Shown: positions 1 to 4,897 of the stretch, piece after piece | Position numbering within the stretch: the first letter of the stretch is position 1 | Layout of the letters: the number at the start of each line of letters is the position of its first letter | DNA from: JASFJH01 sp050117725 | GTDB taxonomy: Bacteria > Pseudomonadota > Gammaproteobacteria > AKS1 | Assembly (NCBI GenBank): GCA_050117725.1 | Contig: JASFME010000160.1 | Span: 1-5,359, forward strand | Direction of reading: 5' to 3' | Length of the DNA: 5,359 nucleotides | The notes under the pieces: model-generated | Database searches by the model: none | What the model was told of the DNA's origin: nothing | The model's input: the letters and a program-made list of their open reading frames with translations, nothing else | Translations under genes and position numbers: made by a program

Positions 1-249
1 GTATTTGCCCAGCACGAGGCGCGACACGCGTTCGAAGTCGATGTGCGGCAGCACGTGCTCGGCGACGAGCCGGTCGGCAATGTTGCGGTCAACCTTGATG
101 CGGTCGCGGTACTCGACCAGGCCATCAACGAGCAGCTGTGATTTTGCCTCGACGAGTTGCTGGGCAGTGTCGTACTGCGCGGCATGGCCCCATGTTGTCA
201 CGAACATGAGCAGGCACAGTAATGGTGTTGTGATAAGGCGTGGTTGCAT
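1..249 (-). CDS. MlaC/Ttg2D-like phospholipid-binding periplasmic protein (partial, 3' end outside window)
   Basis: The first 83 codons of a minus-strand gene that runs off the left edge. Residues 1-24 form a Sec-type signal peptide: MQPR, then a hydrophobic core around LLCLLMFVTTW, with likely cleavage after GHAA. The mature start is helical and charged, with the stretch LPHIDFERVSRLVLGKY at residues 67-83. That stretch closely matches the N-terminal signature of the MlaC/Ttg2D ('toluene tolerance', ABC-transport auxiliary) family. In that family the periplasmic protein ferries phospholipids between an outer-membrane complex and the inner-membrane MlaFEDB transporter. The ATG at 249 lies 6 nt after the ubiD stop, and a purine-rich site (AAGGATGAAGAA on the minus strand, 259-270) inside the ubiD end serves as ribosome binding site, so the two are co-transcribed and probably translationally coupled. 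No mlaF/E/D genes are visible, so this may be a stand-alone paralogue or an HpnM-like relative rather than true MlaC. Family call is fairly sure; the exact member is not. Confidence 0.8.
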   Translation of the reverse strand, partial: MQPRLITTPLLCLLMFVTTWGHAAQYDTAQQLVEAKSQLLVDGLVEYRDRIKVDRNIADRLVAEHVLPHIDFERVSRLVLGKY

Positions 250-255
250 GGTTAT

Positions 256-1752
256 TTATTCTTCATCCTTTCCCTGTTTGGCCATTGTATCAATGTTTAG
301 TTCCGACCAGATAGTATCGATACGCTGTTTTACCGCCGCGTCCATGGCAATCGGTTTCCCCCATTCGCGTGTGGTTTCGCCGGGCCACTTGTTGGTCGCG
401 TCAAAGCCGATCTTCGAGCCGAGCCCGGCCACGGGCGAGGCAAAGTCGAGGTAGTCAATCGGCGTGTTGTCGATGATGGTCGTGTCGCGCCCCGGGTCCA
501 TGCGCGTGGTCATGGCCCAGATCACGTCCTGCCAGTCGCGCACGTTCACGTCAGCATCGGTGACGATCACGAATTTTGTGTACATAAACTGCCGCAGAAA
601 CGACCACACGCCGAACATGACGCGTTTCGCGTGGCCGGCGTACTGTTTTTTCATGCTGACCACGGCCATGCGGTACGAGCAGCCTTCCGGCGGCAGGTAG
701 AAATCGACGATCTCGGGGAACTGCTTTTGCAGGATCGGCACGAACACCTCGTTCAGCGCGACCCCGAGCACGGCCGGTTCGTCGGGCGGCCGCCCCGTGT
801 AGGTGCTGTGGTAGATCGGTTGCTCGCGGTGCGTGATGCGGTCGATGGTGAACACGGGGAAACGCTCGACCTCGTTGTAATAGCCCGTGTGATCGCCAAA
901 CGGCCCCTCGTCGGCCATGTCGTCGGGGTGGATGTGGCCCTCGAGCACGAACTCGGCCGAGGCCGGCACCTGCAACCCGGAGCCGAGGCACTGCACGACC
1001 TCGGTCTTGCTGCCGCGCAGCAGGCCGGCAAAGGCATACTCGGACAACGTGTCCGGCACGGGCGTGACCGCGCCGAGGATGGTGGCCGGGTCGGCGCCGA
1101 GCGCGACGGCGATCGGGAACGGCTCGCCGGGGTGTTGCTGCTGCCAGTCGCGCAGGTCGAGCGCGCCGCCGCGGTGTGCCAGCCAGCGCATGATGACGCG
1201 GTTCTTGCCGATCACCTGCTGGCGGTAGATGCCGAGGTTCTGGCGCGGCTTGTCCGGGCCCTTCGTCACGACGAGCCCCCACGTGATGAGCGGCCCGGCA
1301 TCGCCGGGCCAGCAGGTCTGGATCGGCAGCCGGCCGAGATCGACGTCATCGCCCTCGATAACGTGTGCCTGGCAGGCGGCCTTTTTCACGACCTTCGGCG
1401 CCATGTTCAGCACCTGCTTGAACACGGGCAGTTTCTGCCAGGCGTCTTTCATGCCCTTCGGCGGTTCGGGTTCTTTGAGTTGCGCGAGCAGTGTGCCGAT
1501 GTCGCGCAGTGCGCTGACCGATTCGGCACCCATGCCGAGCGCGACGCGTTGCGGCGTGCCGAACAGGTTGCCGAGCACGGGAATGTCCGAGCCTTTCGCG
1601 TTCTCGAACAACAGCGCCGGGCCGCCGGCACGCAGCGTGCGATCGCAGATCTCGGTCATCTCGAGATACGGATCGATCTCCTGCGTGATGCGCCTGAGTT
1701 CACCGCGCGCTTCAAGTTGCGCGATGAAGTCGCGCAGGTCCTTGTATTGCAT
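256..1752 (-). CDS. ubiD: 4-hydroxy-3-polyprenylbenzoate decarboxylase UbiD
   Basis: Complete 498-aa UbiD, essentially the E. coli length (497 aa). It decarboxylates 3-polyprenyl-4-hydroxybenzoate in ubiquinone biosynthesis, using prenylated FMN (made by UbiX, not seen here) and a divalent metal. Visible residues fall at the numbering I recall for E. coli UbiD: metal ligands N172 (PRQNLG) and E238 (LSEYAF), prFMN contacts at IYR 175-177, RWL 189-191 and RG 194-195, and the proton donor D287 in DEGPFGDHTGYY (281-292). The C-terminal part contains TDADVNVRDWQDV (398-410), a typical UbiD stretch. No signal peptide or membrane segment is seen, so a cytosolic enzyme is expected. The ATG at 1752 is chosen because MQYKDLRDFI is the normal family N-terminus; a weak AGGGG lies about 13 nt upstream. 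It is followed at 6 nt by the mlaC-like gene. Nothing is truncated or degenerate. Confidence 0.97.
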   Translation of the reverse strand: MQYKDLRDFIAQLEARGELRRITQEIDPYLEMTEICDRTLRAGGPALLFENAKGSDIPVLGNLFGTPQRVALGMGAESVSALRDIGTLLAQLKEPEPPKGMKDAWQKLPVFKQVLNMAPKVVKKAACQAHVIEGDDVDLGRLPIQTCWPGDAGPLITWGLVVTKGPDKPRQNLGIYRQQVIGKNRVIMRWLAHRGGALDLRDWQQQHPGEPFPIAVALGADPATILGAVTPVPDTLSEYAFAGLLRGSKTEVVQCLGSGLQVPASAEFVLEGHIHPDDMADEGPFGDHTGYYNEVERFPVFTIDRITHREQPIYHSTYTGRPPDEPAVLGVALNEVFVPILQKQFPEIVDFYLPPEGCSYRMAVVSMKKQYAGHAKRVMFGVWSFLRQFMYTKFVIVTDADVNVRDWQDVIWAMTTRMDPGRDTTIIDNTPIDYLDFASPVAGLGSKIGFDATNKWPGETTREWGKPIAMDAAVKQRIDTIWSELNIDTMAKQGKDEE

Positions 1753-1759
1753 AGTATGT

Positions 1760-1788
1760 TAGACAGCCCCTGAAATCCGGGCTATAAG
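1760..1788 (+). promoter_or_regulatory. Candidate sigma70 promoter for the sensor kinase/ANTAR operon
   Basis: TAGACA at 1760-1765 (5/6 to TTGACA), a 17-bp spacer, then TATAAG at 1783-1788 (5/6 to TATAAT). The predicted start is near 1795, giving a leader of about 88 nt before the ATG at 1883. It is the best-spaced promoter-like pair on this strand of the divergent region. It faces the ubiD promoter candidate and overlaps it at the -10, so the two would be expected to compete. Confidence 0.5.
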
Positions 1789-1810
1789 GTTAGCAGAGTT
1801 GATCTGGCAA
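1781..1810 (-). promoter_or_regulatory. Candidate sigma70 promoter for ubiD
   Basis: Read on the minus strand, TTGCCA (complement of 1805-1810; 5/6 to TTGACA) is followed after 18 bp by TATAGC (complement of 1781-1786; 4/6 to TATAAT). The predicted start, around 1774, gives a leader of roughly 20 nt to the ubiD ATG at 1752. The -10 element shares the TATA at 1783-1786 with the divergent plus-strand promoter. This is pattern matching only. Confidence 0.4.
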
Positions 1811-1882
1811 AGGCCATAATAAATCAGTGCACGCCCGGCTGTTGCGCACTACTTGTACATAGCCGGTGAGCAGTCGTACCGT

Positions 1883-3781
1883 ATGACAAAGACCACGCCC
1901 AATTATTCCTTCCATGCTGTGCTGGTAATGCTCGTGCTGATTGGCATCCTGCTCGTGATGCAGGCAGTGGTGCGTTACAACGACTTCGTCACACACCAGC
2001 AACAACTCATGGAAAACGCGGTACACATCGAGGCGAAGGAAATCGCCCGTCTTGTCGATGAGTTGCATAACCAGGTGGCGATCTTTGCCGAAGAAAAATA
2101 CGAAATCATCAACTTTCTCGCGGCCTACCCGGACAGCGAGGAAATCAGTGCCCACATCAGGCAGAAGGTAAGCGGCCTGTTCCCGGGATACCTGGATATA
2201 ACAATCTCTGATGAAAATGCCGTACCGCGCTTCAACAGCGGTGAAAAAGATTCAGACATTGTCTGTCTCGCCGACATGGTTGCGTATCTCGACAGTGGCA
2301 CACGTAGCGATGTCTCGCTTCATGAATACAAGGGCATTTATCACTTCGACATCATGAGCATGTGGGGACGCAGCCGGGTGCGCGGCATTATTCGCATCAG
2401 CTTCAAGCCGGAGCTGCTGGCGCGCTCACTGCAAATCAGTGAAGCCGCCGGCCACCGCCTGTTGTTGCTGCATAGCGGGCAGCCTGGACTGGTCGAAGTC
2501 ACCACCCAGGGCGCCCGGACATTCGCCGGACTGGAAGGCGACGCCCGGCTGGATACCGCGACCCTGGCGCGTATTGGTGCGAGTGAAGACGTGCCGGGCA
2601 CGCGCTGGCGGCTGGTCGCCCTGCCGCGGCAAAACCTGTACTCCGAGCAGTTGCGGTTTATCCTCGTGCAGACCCTGTCGATCATGCTCGCCATCGGCCT
2701 GGTCGGCTGGATCATGGTGCGGCTGATCCGCCGCGCCGAACGGCAGCGACGCCGCTCCGAAGTAAAGCTGCTCAGTGCGACAGAACACCTGCAACAGGCG
2801 CTCGACTTCAGCGATGTGTTTATGTGCCGGTGGCGTATCGATACGGATGCATTGCGCTGGTCGGCGAACGCCGGGCAATTGTTCGGCAATGCCTTGCCAG
2901 CCACCTTGCAGTCCTATATGCAGCTGGTGGATGAAACGGATCATGACGCGTTGCGCGAGGCCATTGAACATTGCCTTGCCAGCGGCGAACCCTACCAGCA
3001 TGAACATCGCCTGCATTTGCCGCACGGCGGGACATACTGGATCGAGGCAAGCGGTAACTTCGAACAGAACAGCGACACCGGTGCGACCGAAATGATCAGC
3101 CTGGTCAGTGACATTACCGAGCGCAAACAGGCGGAACAACAACGGCTCGAGGCCGAGCAGGCACAGCGTGATACGCTGGTGCGCGAGGTGCATCACCGCA
3201 TCAAGAATCACCTGCAGGGCGTGGTCGGCCTGTTGCGGCAACATACCAACAAAAGCCCGGCGATTCGCGGCATCATCGATGCGGCTGTCGGCCAGTTGTA
3301 TTCGGTATCGACCGTGTACGGCCTGCAGTCACGCGACAGCCGCAGCAAGGTGGAGCTGGCGGAGCTGTTAAAACAGATCTGCCGTACCACGCAGGATATG
3401 ACCGGGGCGCGTATCGACTGTACGCAACAGGACGATCCGCCAAACCCGGCTATACTCAGTGATGACCGCGCCGTGGCCATTGCCCTGATCCTCAATGAGC
3501 TCATGGCCAATGCGGTCAAGCATGCGGCTGATGCAGATCGCGCCGAGGTGCAGGTTGGCCTCAGCATTGACGCCGGCACGGCGACCATCAGCATCGATAA
3601 TACGGCGGCCGCGGTGCCGGCCGATTTTGATTTTGCCGCGGGTACAGGTCTGGGCACCGGCCTGTCATTGATCCGCTCGCTGCTGCCGGGCAAAGGCGCA
3701 CAACTGGCCATCGCGCCGCGGCAGGGCCGGATGCGCGCGGTACTGGAACTGTGCTCACCCGTTATCAGGAAGGAAGTATGA
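1883..3781 (+). CDS. Membrane-bound sensor histidine kinase, PAS-HisKA_2-HATPase (EutW-type class)
   Basis: A 632-aa sensor kinase. Domains in order: transmembrane helix 1 (about 11-30); an extracytoplasmic sensor region of about 230 aa (31-258) that I do not recognise in detail (Cache-like by position); transmembrane helix 2 (about 259-282); a basic juxtamembrane helix (RRAERQRRR); a PAS domain (about 303-415) ending in the usual DITERKQAE linker; a HisKA_2 dimerisation domain with REVHHRIKNHLQ at 434-445, where the phospho-acceptor is H437 or H438 (the His before Arg is favoured by analogy with HWE/HisKA_2 kinases); and a HATPase domain with N-box LILNELMANAVKHA (535-548) and glycine-rich GTGLGTGLSL (587-596). 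The G1 box is unusual: where DxGxG is expected the sequence reads IDNTAAAVP (571-579), keeping the Asp but losing the glycines. Start: ATG 1883 has GGTGAG 12 nt upstream, whereas an upstream in-frame TTG (1853) has no ribosome site. The stop overlaps the next gene's start (ATGA), so the regulator is the cognate partner. The signal sensed is unknown. Confidence 0.92.
   Translation: MTKTTPNYSFHAVLVMLVLIGILLVMQAVVRYNDFVTHQQQLMENAVHIEAKEIARLVDELHNQVAIFAEEKYEIINFLAAYPDSEEISAHIRQKVSGLFPGYLDITISDENAVPRFNSGEKDSDIVCLADMVAYLDSGTRSDVSLHEYKGIYHFDIMSMWGRSRVRGIIRISFKPELLARSLQISEAAGHRLLLLHSGQPGLVEVTTQGARTFAGLEGDARLDTATLARIGASEDVPGTRWRLVALPRQNLYSEQLRFILVQTLSIMLAIGLVGWIMVRLIRRAERQRRRSEVKLLSATEHLQQALDFSDVFMCRWRIDTDALRWSANAGQLFGNALPATLQSYMQLVDETDHDALREAIEHCLASGEPYQHEHRLHLPHGGTYWIEASGNFEQNSDTGATEMISLVSDITERKQAEQQRLEAEQAQRDTLVREVHHRIKNHLQGVVGLLRQHTNKSPAIRGIIDAAVGQLYSVSTVYGLQSRDSRSKVELAELLKQICRTTQDMTGARIDCTQQDDPPNPAILSDDRAVAIALILNELMANAVKHAADADRAEVQVGLSIDAGTATISIDNTAAAVPADFDFAAGTGLGTGLSLIRSLLPGKGAQLAIAPRQGRMRAVLELCSPVIRKEV
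3767..3776 (+). promoter_or_regulatory. Ribosome binding site that fixes the ANTAR regulator start
   Basis: AGGAAGGAAG lies immediately before the ATG at 3778, inside the end of the kinase gene. Its first AGGA is 7 nt from the ATG. It supports ATG 3778 over the in-frame GTG at 3751, and indicates efficient coupled translation of kinase and regulator. Confidence 0.75.
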
Positions 3782-4419
3782 CAACAGAGAACATAAGCAA
3801 GGGCGCCCGGTTACTCGTGGCCGACGATGACAGTCTCGTACTGGCGACGCTGACCGCCGGCCTGCGCGATATCGGTTACGAGGTGACCGGTGTCGAAAGC
3901 GGCGAGGAAGTGGTGCAGTTGTGTGAGCATGACGCCTACGACCTGGCGCTGCTCGATATGCGCATGCCCGGTCTGTCCGGCCTGGAAACGGTGCAGACCC
4001 TGAACGAATCCTGCCAGATCCCGGTGGTGTTCCTGTCCGCGTTTGATGACAGGGAGTACGTCGAGCAGGCCGTGGCGGCCGGTGCGCTCGGTTACCTCGT
4101 GAAGCCGGTCGATGTGCACCAGGTTGTGCCGACCATCGAGGCCGCGCTGAACCGCGCCAGGGATATCAGCCAGCTGAAAGATCGTGAAGAGCACCTCAGC
4201 CAGGCGCTCAGTGCCGGGCGGGAAACGAATGTCGCGATCGGGATCATCATGTCGCAGACCAACCTGAGTTACGAAGCGGCGGAAAAGGCGCTGCGCAATT
4301 TTTCCCGTGCCAACCGCGAGCGCATGAACACGGTCTCGGCAAAACTCGTCGCCGCGAGCAACAGCCTGAACCGGCTGGTTGACGAGATCCAGGGCTATGC
4401 CGAGGCGGGCGAGCACTGA
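3778..4419 (+). CDS. Response regulator with ANTAR RNA-binding domain (REC-ANTAR antiterminator)
   Basis: A 213-aa cytosolic regulator. The receiver domain (about 11-125) has every expected catalytic residue: acidic pocket D16/D17, phospho-acceptor D60 (LALLDMRMPG), switch S87 (VVFLSAF) and K109 (GYLVKP). A helical linker (about 126-148) leads to an ANTAR domain (about 149-200). That domain shows the family pattern of an Ala-x-Gly near an initiating helix (NVAIGIIMSQTNLSYEAAE), then Leu-Arg and Asn-Arg/Val-Ala helices (ALRNFSRANRERMNTVSAK). In AmiR, NasR and EutV this domain binds paired RNA hairpins in a leader and stops intrinsic termination. The typical AKG at the ANTAR start reads AIG here. 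The start overlaps the kinase stop by ATGA. HisKA_2 kinase plus REC-ANTAR matches the EutW/EutV pairing, but no ethanolamine genes are visible, so the eut symbols are not used. The likeliest target in view is the structured leader before the cupredoxin gene (inference). Confidence 0.93.
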   Translation: MTTENISKGARLLVADDDSLVLATLTAGLRDIGYEVTGVESGEEVVQLCEHDAYDLALLDMRMPGLSGLETVQTLNESCQIPVVFLSAFDDREYVEQAVAAGALGYLVKPVDVHQVVPTIEAALNRARDISQLKDREEHLSQALSAGRETNVAIGIIMSQTNLSYEAAEKALRNFSRANRERMNTVSAKLVAASNSLNRLVDEIQGYAEAGEH

Positions 4420-4429
4420 CAGGACAGAA

Positions 4430-4450
4430 GTCAGTCGTCAGTTGGCAGTC
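4430..4450. repeat. Imperfect 7-bp tandem repeat, three units
   Basis: Three consecutive heptamers: GTCAGTC (4430-4436), GTCAGTT (4437-4443) and GGCAGTC (4444-4450). They begin 11 nt after the ANTAR gene stop and run into the left arm of the inverted repeat below. Heptamers of the (G)TCAGTT/GGCAGT type look like extragenic repeat remnants, but that assignment is inference. Confidence 0.6.
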
Positions 4451-4522
4451 ATAAAAGAAGGCGGTTATTTGCTGGTGGCTTGCTGAAAAGACTACAAAAT
4501 CTTTTACCAGCTACTGCCAACT
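4440..4522. repeat. Long imperfect hairpin bounded by a 10-bp inverted repeat
   Basis: AGTTGGCAGT (4440-4449) is perfectly complementary to ACTGCCAACT (4513-4522). Inside, GCTGGT (4471-4476) pairs with ACCAGC (4506-4511) and AAAAGA (4486-4491) with TCTTTT (4500-4505), leaving an 8-nt loop (4492-4499) and a 9-nt bulge. TAAAAG at 4452-4457 can alternatively pair with CTTTTA at 4501-4506. It could be a small non-autonomous repeat element, or a 3'-end stabilising structure for the kinase/regulator mRNA. No target-site duplication is obvious. Confidence 0.55.
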
Positions 4523-4556
4523 TCCTGATCATGTATCAGTAGTTAATAATATTTTT
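4519..4556 (+). terminator. Weak candidate intrinsic terminator of the kinase/ANTAR operon
   Basis: CTGAT (4525-4529) pairs with ATCAG (4535-4539) across a 5-nt loop, and the stem can extend with AACT (4519-4522) to AGTT (4541-4544) across a small internal loop. A T run (4552-4556) follows after an A/T-rich gap of 7 nt. The stem is AU-rich, the T tract is not abutting, and the left arm overlaps the inverted repeat above, so efficiency is doubtful. Confidence 0.3.
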
Positions 4557-4563
4557 CTGTTTG

Positions 4564-4591
4564 TTGACAGATGAGTGACATGCCCGTTAAT
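4564..4591 (+). promoter_or_regulatory. Candidate promoter for the cupredoxin leader RNA
   Basis: TTGACA (4564-4569), a perfect -35, is followed after 16 bp by GTTAAT (4586-4591; 4/6 to TATAAT, lacking the A at its second position). A transcript starting near 4598 would begin about 8 nt before the first hairpin of the tandem set and give a leader of about 300 nt before the ATG at 4898. The -10 is poor, so an activator or a different start is possible. Confidence 0.4.
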
Positions 4592-4605
4592 TTAGCAAGC
4601 CTTCA

Positions 4606-4697
4606 GTGACGGGCCACACCCTCGCCCGTTACACCATCGAAAGCATGCTGCCCAACCCCTCGCAGTATGCGTCAACAACAGGCCTCACTTCCGCCTG
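4606..4697 (+). ncRNA. Three tandem hairpins with pyrimidine-rich loops (leader RNA or sRNA candidate)
   Basis: Hairpin 1: GTGACGGGC (4606-4614) with GCCCGTTAC (4624-4632), 9 pairs including one G-U, loop CACACCCTC. Hairpin 2: GCATGCTGC (4643-4651) with GCAGTATGC (4662-4670), 9 pairs including one G-U, loop CCAACCCCTC. Hairpin 3: CAGGC (4679-4683) with GCCTG (4693-4697), 5 pairs, loop CTCACTTCC. Loops are 9, 10 and 9 nt, and the first two share an ACCC/CCCTC core closed by G-C pairs. No T run follows any of them, so they are not terminators. The G-U pairs would not form on the opposite strand, which favours a plus-strand RNA. Function is not recognised; structured leader, protein-binding site, or sRNA exposing C-rich loops are all possible. 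Confidence 0.5.
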
Positions 4698-4733
4698 AAC
4701 TTTACTGACTGGTTCTGAACCGGGTGGAAGCCC

Positions 4734-4772
4734 TGTGTTGCCTGTTACGCTGAAACAGACTTCACATTTTTT
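4734..4772 (+). terminator. Candidate leader attenuator (terminator-like hairpin with six T)
   Basis: TGTG (4734-4737) pairs with CACA (4763-4766), G4740 with C4760, and CTGTT (4742-4746) with AACAG (4754-4758) around a 7-nt loop. The stem is interrupted by T-T and C-A mismatches and is directly followed by TTTTTT (4767-4772). A competing hairpin TGAA (4751-4754)/TTCA (4761-4764) has the six-base loop ACAGAC, with A at position 1 and G at position 4 as in ANTAR target sites. Both use overlapping bases, so only one can form. Stems are weak and no paired first ANTAR hairpin with an A1/G4 loop was found upstream. Confidence 0.4.
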
Positions 4773-4820
4773 CTGCTCACTTGAGGCGACTGTGCCGACA
4801 AGGATTATGTCGTGCAGCGC

Positions 4821-4838
4821 GTATTCGCTAATGAATAC
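4821..4838 (+). other. Perfect 6-bp hairpin with six-base loop
   Basis: GTATTC (4821-4826) pairs perfectly with GAATAC (4833-4838) around the loop GCTAAT. It sits about 60 nt upstream of the cupredoxin start codon. The loop has G at position 1 and A at position 4, the reverse of the ANTAR rule, so it is recorded as a structure without an assigned partner. Confidence 0.4.
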
Positions 4839-4884
4839 CGGCCCCGGTTCAGTGTGAACTCATAATAATAAAAATATACATGGT

Positions 4885-4890
4885 GAGGAG
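4885..4890 (+). promoter_or_regulatory. Strong ribosome binding site for the cupredoxin gene
   Basis: GAGGAG ends 7 nt before the ATG at 4898. It selects this ATG over the in-frame ATG at 4880, which would put the Shine-Dalgarno inside the coding region and add MVRRNL before the Tat motif. Confidence 0.8.
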
Positions 4891-4897
4891 AAACTTG

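Larger units (their letters stand above)
4715..4852. repeat. Long-range 10-bp perfect inverted repeat in the leader
   Basis: CTGAACCGGG (4715-4724) is perfectly complementary to CCCGGTTCAG (4843-4852), 118 nt apart, enclosing the terminator-like hairpin. Each arm also has a local pairing option: CTGGTT/AACCGG at 4709-4723 and GTTCA/TGAAC at 4847-4859. The long-range stem and the local hairpins would therefore be mutually exclusive. Confidence 0.45.
4420..4897. other. Non-coding, structure-rich 478-bp region between regulator and cupredoxin genes
   Basis: No convincing gene was found on either strand. A minus-strand open frame from 5170 to 4805 mostly shadows the cupredoxin gene. The left third (4430-4560) is more AT-rich than the genes and carries tandem and inverted repeats. 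The middle (4564-4697) has a consensus -35 and three successive hairpins. The right part (4705-4860) has a terminator-like hairpin with a T run, further small hairpins and a long-range inverted repeat. The last 35 nt before the start codon are A/T-rich, apart from the ribosome site, as is common for a well-translated leader. The density of pairing suggests a regulatory leader RNA or a small RNA gene. Confidence 0.7.

Noticed and set aside
5..454. 149-codon plus-strand open frame over the mlaC-like/ubiD junction
   Set aside because: Low-complexity Ser/Arg-rich translation opposite two recognised genes; no ribosome binding site.
631..1773. 380-codon open frame on the plus strand, opposite ubiD
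   Set aside because: Composition is typical of an antisense shadow (runs of Arg, Ala, His, Val), with no domain or ribosome site. UbiD on the other strand is unambiguous with all active-site residues.
1853..1882. TTG start adding 10 residues to the kinase
   Set aside because: No Shine-Dalgarno before the TTG, while ATG 1883 has GGTGAG upstream and gives a normal short cytoplasmic N-terminus before the first membrane helix.
2341..3711. Minus-strand open frames opposite the kinase gene
   Set aside because: They are antisense to a full-length kinase with clear PAS, HisKA_2 and HATPase motifs and show no family features.
4461..4486. Sigma54 -24/-12 promoter in the GG-rich stretch after the regulator gene
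   Set aside because: The GG to GC spacing is 9 rather than the required 10, and the TGGCAC core is not matched.
4440..4523. Integron attC site (length and inverted repeat roughly fit)
   Set aside because: The outer motifs are in the wrong order: the 5' end reads GTTGGC and the 3' end GCCAAC, whereas attC starts with RYYYAAC and ends with GTTRRRY. No cassette-like genes are nearby.
4606..4617. Second ANTAR-type loop, GTG-ACGGGC-CAC
   Set aside because: It has A1 and G4 in a six-base loop but only 3 bp of stem, and it conflicts with the much stronger 9-pair hairpin at 4606-4632.
4420..4897. Known riboswitch class or CRISPR array
   Set aside because: No riboswitch consensus was recognised by eye and there are no regularly spaced direct repeats with spacers; an Rfam search was not possible here.
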